From contig NZ_JAUDBQ010000013.1 in the NCBI RefSeq assembly GCF_030372105.1, positions 1 through 64,000 of the forward strand: a stretch of DNA of 64,000 bases. The letters are read 5' to 3'. Below the pieces are notes generated by a model, which had not been told where the DNA came from, did no database searches, and saw only the letters and a list, made by a program, of their open reading frames with translations. Of this stretch, positions 57,562-64,000 are shown in pieces (the stretch's first letter is position 1; every line of letters begins with the position of its first letter). The stretch is from Cellulomonas cellasea (GTDB lineage: Bacteria; Actinomycetota; Actinomycetes; Actinomycetales; Cellulomonadaceae). A program made the translations under genes and the position numbers.

Positions 57562-57591
57562 GGTGACCAGGTTACCGGCGTGCCCACGCGG

Positions 57592-58158
57592 TCAGGTGCG
57601 CACAGCCCCCGCCACGACCTCGAGCAGCATCGCGCAGAAGGCGGGCAGGTCGTCCGGCCGGCGCGAGGTGACCAGCGGCCAGCCGCGCTCCTGCCACACG
57701 GACACCTCCGCGTCGACCCACGTGGCGCCCGCATTGCGCAGGTCGGTGGCCAGGCTCGGGTAGGACGTGAGCGTGGCGCCGTCCACGACGCCGGAGTCGA
57801 TGAGCAGCCACGGGGCGTGGCAGATGGCCGCGACCGGCTTCCCCGCCTCGACGAACCCCCGCACGAGCTCCCGCGCGGCCGGGAGCATCCGCAGCCGGTC
57901 GGCGTTGACCGTGCCGCCGGGGATGACGAGCGCGTCGAACTCCGCCGCCACGACCGCGCCGAGCAGCCGGCTCACCGGATACGACGCGACCGGGTCGAGG
58001 TCGTTCGCGACGGTGGCCACGTCGCCGTCCTCGGGCGCCACGAGCTCCGCGGCGCCGCCCGCGTCGAGCACTGCGGTCCACGGCACGGTGAGCTCGGGGT
58101 CCTCGACCCCGGCCATGCTCGTGAGGAACGCGACCTTGGCTCCGGTCAGAGATGGCAT
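57592..58158 (-). CDS. DJ-1/PfpI family protein
   Basis: A 188-aa flavodoxin-like protein of the type 1 glutamine-amidotransferase superfamily. The nucleophile elbow VAAICHAPWLLIDSG carries the reactive Cys, with the conserved Glu upstream in the strand AELVAPEDGD region. VIPGGTVNADRLR and LVTSRRPDDLPAF match PfpI-type members, which act as proteases, glyoxalases or deglycases. The ATG at 58158 has AGGAGG six bases upstream. Confidence 0.9.
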   Translation of the reverse strand: MPSLTGAKVAFLTSMAGVEDPELTVPWTAVLDAGGAAELVAPEDGDVATVANDLDPVASYPVSRLLGAVVAAEFDALVIPGGTVNADRLRMLPAARELVRGFVEAGKPVAAICHAPWLLIDSGVVDGATLTSYPSLATDLRNAGATWVDAEVSVWQERGWPLVTSRRPDDLPAFCAMLLEVVAGAVRT

Positions 58159-58316
58159 CGGGACCTCCTGGGCGTGGGGAGGCTCCCACCCTCACACCGC
58201 GCGGACGGCCCCGCATCCCGGCTGCGCGCGCTCCGCGGACACGCCGTCCTGGGCCGGGCGGACGAGCGTGTGGGCGGCCGATGGCATGCTGGCCGCGCCA
58301 CACGAGGAGGACGCAC

Positions 58317-59054
58317 ATGAGCTGGACCCAGGGACCGCTGCTCGGCTTCGACACCGAGACCACCGGCGTCGACGTCGACGCCGACCGCATCGTCACCGCG
58401 GCGCTGGTGCGCCGTGACGCCTCGGGCGTCCACGTCCAGACGTGGCTGATCGACCCCGGTGTGGAGATACCCGCCGGGGCCAGCGCGATCCACGGCATCA
58501 CCACGGAGCAGGCGCGCGCCCACGGCGCGGACCCGGTCGTCGCCCTCGAGGAGATCGCGGACGCCATCGCCGAGGCGCTGCTCAGCGACATCCCGATCGT
58601 GGCCTACAACGCCAGCTTCGACCTGTGCCTGCTCGACGCGGAGCTCGAGCGCCACGGGCTGCCCACCCTGCCCCAGCGCACGGGGCGCGACACGATGCCG
58701 GTGATCGACCCGCTCGTGCTGGACCGCCACGAGGACCGCTACCGCAAGGGCAAGCGCAAGCTCGTGGACCTGTGCGGGCACTACGAGGTGGTGGACCCCG
58801 GAAGCCTGCACACCGCCGACGTCGACGTGCTGGCCACGCTCGACGTGCTCGACAAGATCGTGACCCGGTTCCCGCACCTCGCGGCGCTGGACCTGGCCGC
58901 GCTGCACGACTACCAGGCCGAGGCCCACCGGGTCTGGGCCGAGCACCTCACCGCGTGGCGGCAGGGCCGCGGGCTGACGGGCCCCGGCCCGGAGCCGCAG
59001 TGGCTCGCGCGCCGCCGTGAGGACGCCTCGACGGTCCCGCTGCCCGTCGGCTGA
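58317..59054 (+). CDS. DEDDh 3'-5' exonuclease (DnaQ-like)
   Basis: A 245-aa single-domain exonuclease. The three Exo motifs are visible: LLGFDTETTG (Exo I Asp and Glu), VAYNASFDLCLLDAE (Exo II Asp) and LHTADVDVLATLDVL (Exo III His and Asp). The C-terminal ~60 residues are helical (LHDYQAEAHRVWAEHL) and end in a basic tail. It could be a proofreading or repair nuclease; no polymerase gene lies nearby. The ATG at 58317 has GAGGAGG upstream. Confidence 0.9.
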   Translation: MSWTQGPLLGFDTETTGVDVDADRIVTAALVRRDASGVHVQTWLIDPGVEIPAGASAIHGITTEQARAHGADPVVALEEIADAIAEALLSDIPIVAYNASFDLCLLDAELERHGLPTLPQRTGRDTMPVIDPLVLDRHEDRYRKGKRKLVDLCGHYEVVDPGSLHTADVDVLATLDVLDKIVTRFPHLAALDLAALHDYQAEAHRVWAEHLTAWRQGRGLTGPGPEPQWLARRREDASTVPLPVG

Positions 59055-59089
59055 CCGGCAGCGGGCCGGTCAGCCGATCGGTCAAGCGG

Positions 59090-61340
<2,251 letters not shown>

Positions 61341-61494
61341 CGGACCCTCCCTTGCCGCCCGCGAGTCTCGCGCGCTGTCACCAGTCTTTATCGACGCGGC
61401 GTGGCGCAACGTTAGACCACCGTGCGGGTGAAAGGCCCCAGACGTCTACATGCGTTCCCTCCGCCCGGCTTGGGCGTTGAGCCAGGCTTGCGAC

Positions 61495-62478
61495 TCAGGA
61501 GCTCACGGCGAGCACCTCGGCCAGCACTCCGGCGAAGGTGCGGGCCCGGTGCACGGATCGCCCGAGCGGGAGCGCGCGGGCTGCGGCGTCGTCGGCGAGG
61601 ACGACGAACTGGGGCATGTCGGGCTGCGCGTCGGCGAGCGCGGCGACCACGGCGAGCTCGGGCTTGGCGAGCTCGCTGACCATCACCACCGCGGCCGGGC
61701 GGGTCATGGCGGCGATCTCGATGAGCCGATGCTGCTCGACCGGGCCCGCCACGATCCGGGCGTCCACGCCGTGCGCGGCGAGGGCGGCGCCCAGCACGTG
61801 CAGCACCAGCGGGCGCGGCTCGTCCGGGGCCGCCATGAGCAGCACGACGCGCCGGCCGGCGACGTGGGCCCGCGCGAGGGGCGCCGTGCGGTCGCGCAGG
61901 CCCGCGAGCACGGCCCCGACGACCAGCGCGTCGGCGTCCTCCCCCGGGCGGGCCAGCACCGTGCGCGCCACCAGCCCGGCGCGGGCCGGCTCGACGAGCC
62001 CGGTCCACCAGCGTTCGTAGCCGTCCTTCTCGGGCGGCGCGAGGAGCCGTCGGCAGGCGGCCTCGTCACCGCGCAGTGCGGCGTCGATGACCAGGGTCGG
62101 AGTCGCGCGCGAGCCGTCGAGGGCCCGGGCCTCGCCGCCCGCGGCACCGCCCACGGAGACGAGCCGCGGACGGGACGGCTCGGCCTCGTCGGCGCGGATG
62201 TCGGACTCGAGGGCCACCCGCGCCGCCTCGGAGGGCGCCACGCCGTCGAGCGTGAGGCCGCGCATCACGAGCAAGCGCGCCACGTCGTCGGCGGTGTACC
62301 GGCGGTGCGAGCCCGCGGAGTGCTCGGACGGGCCGAGCCCATACCTGCGGTCCCAGGTGCGCAACGTCGCGGGCGCCACGCCCAGTCGACGCGCCACGGC
62401 CGCGACGGTGAGGGCGGGGCCATCTCCGGCGGACGCCGCGATCGGCGTGGGCGCCGAGGGGGGTCCGTCGGTCGCCAT
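61495..62478 (-). CDS. MerR-type regulator with degenerate B12-binding-like C-terminal domain
   Basis: A 327-aa protein. After a Pro/Ala leader, a MerR helix-turn-helix (LTVAAVARRLGVAPATLRTWDRRYG, SHRRYTADDVARL) is followed by an Ala-rich linker, a helical domain (ALRGDEAACRRLLAPPE, LVEPARAGLVARTVL) and a Rossmann-like domain (RRVVLLMAAPDEPRPL, AAHGVDARIV, AVVMVSELAKPEL). This is the CarH/LitR layout, but the His of the cobalamin motif E-x-H is Arg (DEPRPL), so B12 sensing is doubtful. The start is the ATG at 62478. It is divergent from the WhiB gene with a perfect palindrome in between. Confidence 0.85.
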   Translation of the reverse strand: MATDGPPSAPTPIAASAGDGPALTVAAVARRLGVAPATLRTWDRRYGLGPSEHSAGSHRRYTADDVARLLVMRGLTLDGVAPSEAARVALESDIRADEAEPSRPRLVSVGGAAGGEARALDGSRATPTLVIDAALRGDEAACRRLLAPPEKDGYERWWTGLVEPARAGLVARTVLARPGEDADALVVGAVLAGLRDRTAPLARAHVAGRRVVLLMAAPDEPRPLVLHVLGAALAAHGVDARIVAGPVEQHRLIEIAAMTRPAAVVMVSELAKPELAVVAALADAQPDMPQFVVLADDAAARALPLGRSVHRARTFAGVLAEVLAVSS

Positions 62479-62526
62479 GCCCCGATTGTGCACAGGGCGT
62501 GGCGCGGTTGCCAACGCGTGTCCAGA

Positions 62527-62542
62527 TCGTTCGGCCGAACGA
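62527..62542. promoter_or_regulatory. 16-bp perfect palindrome between merR-like and whiB genes
   Basis: TCGTTCGGCCGAACGA is fully self-complementary. It lies 49 bases upstream of the MerR-like start and 42 bases upstream of the whiB -35 element, so it is a plausible operator for the divergent pair. GAACGAC is repeated once more just downstream. Confidence 0.6.
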
Positions 62543-62583
62543 CTGAACGACGGCTCCTGGATGAAGCGGTTGCGAACAGGGAC

Positions 62584-62612
62584 TTGAACAACTTCTGGCG
62601 CGGTTGTAACGT
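62584..62612 (+). promoter_or_regulatory. Promoter of the whiB gene
   Basis: TTGAAC at 62584-62589 and TAACGT at 62607-62612 are separated by 17 bases, a good match to the main vegetative sigma consensus. This gives a leader of about 95 bases before the whiB ATG. Confidence 0.6.
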
Positions 62613-62712
62613 CTCGATCCGTACGAAGTGACCAACTTGCTGACCGAACGTCACATGCGGTCGGGTCAGGCGCATCGCCGCCACTGGCCCGGCAACCCGT
62701 CGAGGAGGACCA

Positions 62713-63003
62713 ATGGCCGAGATCTCGCGTTTGCCCGGACCCGTGATGGACCTGTGGGAGTGGCAGTTCGAAGGCTCCTGCCGCGACGCGGACGAGAACC
62801 TGTTCTTCCATCCGGAGGGCGAGCGCGGATCTGCGCGACGCCGCCGCGCCGAGGCCGCCAAGGCGATCTGCGCGACCTGCCCGGTGCTCCAGGAGTGCCG
62901 CGAGCAGTCCCTCGCCGTGCGCGAGCCGTACGGCGTCTGGGGCGGCCTGTCCGAGGACGAGCGCGCCGCGATCCTGGCCCGCCCCTCGCGCAAGGCCATC
63001 TGA
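62713..63003 (+). CDS. WhiB-family iron-sulfur regulator (WhiD/WhiB3-like)
   Basis: A 96-aa protein that holds a redox-sensitive [4Fe-4S] cluster. The four Cys are C23, C53, C56 and C62 (spacing C-x29-C-x2-C-x5-C), the same numbering as in M. tuberculosis WhiB3. The GVWGG turn and a basic C-terminal tail (RPSRKAI) for DNA binding are present. The LPGPVMDLWEWQ leader and the neighbours groES, BldM-like gene, guaB and guaB3 support WhiD/WhiB3 orthology. The ATG at 62713 has GAGGAGG upstream. Confidence 0.95.
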   Translation: MAEISRLPGPVMDLWEWQFEGSCRDADENLFFHPEGERGSARRRRAEAAKAICATCPVLQECREQSLAVREPYGVWGGLSEDERAAILARPSRKAI

Positions 63004-63058
63004 CCGCGCCACCCGATCGCCACCCGGCCGCGAGGCCGACCGCACGGCCGTCTCCCTC

Positions 63059-63109
63059 AGACACGACGAAGCCCCTCCCGGCCAGGCCGGGAGGGGCTTC
63101 GTCGTGTCT
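63059..63109. terminator. Strong bidirectional terminator between whiB and groES
   Basis: A perfect 24-bp stem (AGACACGACGAAGCCCCTCC arm at 63059 onward) closes the three-base loop AGG and ends at 63109, between two convergent genes. GC-rich with no long T-run. Confidence 0.92.
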
Positions 63110-63134
63110 CAGGTCAGCTCAGCCGACCCGGGGC

Positions 63135-63431
63135 TCACTTCTCGACGATCGCGAGGATGTCGCGCGCGGAGAGGATGAGGTACTCCTCGCCCGCGTACTT
63201 GACCTCGGTGCCGCCGTACTTGCTGTAGATGACCTTGTCGCCGACTGCGACATCGAGCGGCACACGGTTGCCGTTGTCGTCGATGCGGCCGGGGCCGACA
63301 GCGAGGACCTCGCCCTCCTGCGGCTTTTCCTTGGCGCTGTCCGGAATGACCAGACCCGAGGCGGTCGTCTGCTCTGCCTCGAGCGTCTTGACGACGATCC
63401 GGTCCTCGAGAGGCTTGATGGAGACCGACAC
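63135..63431 (-). CDS. groES: Co-chaperonin GroES
   Basis: A 98-aa heptameric lid for GroEL. Family features are [11 protein letters not shown], the mobile loop region [35 protein letters not shown] and [14 protein letters not shown]. The GTG at 63431 has GGGGAGG about seven bases upstream and gives the usual length. A CIRCE element and a sigma-A-like promoter lie upstream. No groEL follows in the operon: the gene ends at a terminator, so GroEL is encoded elsewhere. Confidence 0.97.
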   Translation of the reverse strand: MSVSIKPLEDRIVVKTLEAEQTTASGLVIPDSAKEKPQEGEVLAVGPGRIDDNGNRVPLDVAVGDKVIYSKYGGTEVKYAGEEYLILSARDILAIVEK

Positions 63432-63560
63432 TGCGGACCTCCCCTTCACTTGTGAGTTCTTCAGTGATGTCGGACGCCGCTGCGCAGACCCACCGCCGTC
63501 GCGGGTGTCGGAGAGTCAGCCTCTGCGGTAGACGCCGCCCAGGGGGCGTCGCCACGGTTC

Positions 63561-63601
63561 ACTCTAGGAACCGGTTAGCACTCGGTCAAGGCGAGTGCCA
63601 A
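63561..63601 (-). promoter_or_regulatory. CIRCE operator overlapping the groES promoter
   Basis: TTAGCACTC (63575-63583), nine bases, then GAGTGCCAA (63593-63601) matches the HrcA-binding CIRCE consensus with one mismatch. On the minus strand -35 TTGACC (63584-63589) lies in the CIRCE loop and -10 TAGAGT (63561-63566) is 17 bases away. HrcA repression of groES is thus expected. Confidence 0.93.
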
Positions 63602-63674
63602 TCTTGCCTCCCCGAGCAACCAGGGTCGCGACATGCGCCCGACGCCCACGGCGCACCGTGAAAGGATCGACGAC

Positions 63675-64000
63675 ATGGATGCCGCCGGTCTCACCAAGCT
63701 CCTCAGCCCGACCGGCTGGGCGTTGCTCAGCGCACTCCCACCGTACGACGAGCGGCGCACGATGGCGCTGTCAGAGCGGCTGCGCCGCGAGGGGCTCGAC
63801 CCCGAGCTCATCGCCGCGGCGCTGACCCAGTCCCGGCTCCGCGCCAAGGCCCACGCCAAGTTCGGCGACTTCGCCGAGGGCATGCTCTTCACCCCCGCCG
63901 GCCTGGAGCAGGCCACCCGGCTCACCGTCGCCGCCCACCACGCGCGCCGCTACACCGCGGCCGGGGTGTCCACAGTGGCCGACCTGACCTGCGGCATCGG
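63675..64000 (+). CDS. SAM-dependent methyltransferase (THUMP-like), truncated by the window end
   Basis: A partial gene of which 108 residues are visible. The start is the ATG at 63675 with AAAGGA upstream. It opens MDAAGLTKLLSPTGWALLSAL, then a helical domain (ERLRREGLDPELIAAALTQSRLRAKA) and FAEGMLFTPAGLEQATRL, before SAM-binding motif I (VADLTCGIG) at the very end. Family members are putative rRNA/RNA or THUMP-associated methyltransferases that sit next to groES in many actinobacteria. Substrate unknown. Confidence 0.85.
   Translation, partial: MDAAGLTKLLSPTGWALLSALPPYDERRTMALSERLRREGLDPELIAAALTQSRLRAKAHAKFGDFAEGMLFTPAGLEQATRLTVAAHHARRYTAAGVSTVADLTCGI

Overview
The window is a high-GC chromosomal segment of an actinobacterium. 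The best guess is Cellulomonas or a close relative: it carries a secreted GH6 cellulase with a CBM2, an xfp-pta-ackA phosphoketolase operon, a complete Tad pilus operon, WhiB and BldM-type regulators, and the purH/purN/perM/sucCD neighbourhood usual in Actinomycetia. The assignment rests on gene content and not on a database comparison. No tRNA, rRNA, CRISPR array, prophage or insertion sequence was seen; this reads as ordinary chromosome.

Layout. 0-9.4 kb: a ferredoxin-reductase-like flavoprotein, then on the minus strand purH (behind a clear ZTP/ZMP riboswitch), purN, perM (DUF6350), ferrochelatase and sucD-sucC. 9.5-15.2 kb: a small membrane protein, pcrA helicase, a Cache-domain chemoreceptor and two small membrane proteins. 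15.3-19.3 kb: a PspC-histidine kinase with its LuxR-type regulator, divergent from a PspC/LiaF-like membrane protein; together they look like a cell-envelope stress module. 19.4-24.6 kb: a membrane protein, a GT4 glycosyltransferase, the GH6-CBM2 cellulase and a membrane GGDEF protein. 24.6-26.7 kb: guaA and a DUF3817 protein.

26.8-41.0 kb is a long minus-strand Tad/Flp pilus operon. In transcription order it reads: zinc-ribbon protein, RcpC/CpaB, a TadZ-TadE fusion, TadE, TadA ATPase, TadB, TadC, histidine kinase, LuxR response regulator, Flp pilin, TadG-like protein, OmpA-domain protein, lipoprotein, a 486-aa protein with a pilin-type N-terminus, a membrane protein and another lipoprotein. 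Most junctions from the head to the response regulator overlap by 4 bases. Hairpins flank the pilin gene. This is the most distinctive system in the window. No prepilin peptidase gene is in view.

41.2-47.4 kb: a DUF192 protein, a heterodimeric ABC exporter whose two subunits have complementary degeneracies, a GNAT acetyltransferase, ArfB-like ribosome rescue factor and SURF1. 47.8-53.7 kb: xfp, pta and ackA, which convert sugar phosphates to acetyl phosphate and then to acetate with ATP or to acetyl-CoA. 53.8-57.6 kb: an alpha/beta hydrolase, an aldehyde dehydrogenase and the GuaB3 paralogue. 57.6-64 kb: a PfpI/DJ-1 protein, a DEDDh exonuclease, guaB, a BldM-like orphan regulator, a MerR-like regulator, a WhiD/WhiB3-type WhiB protein, groES under a CIRCE element and the start of a methyltransferase.

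Purine synthesis genes (purH, purN, guaA, guaB, guaB3) recur across the window. At least eight genes have a TANNNT hexamer 6-9 bases before the start codon and no evident Shine-Dalgarno sequence, which points to widespread leaderless transcripts.
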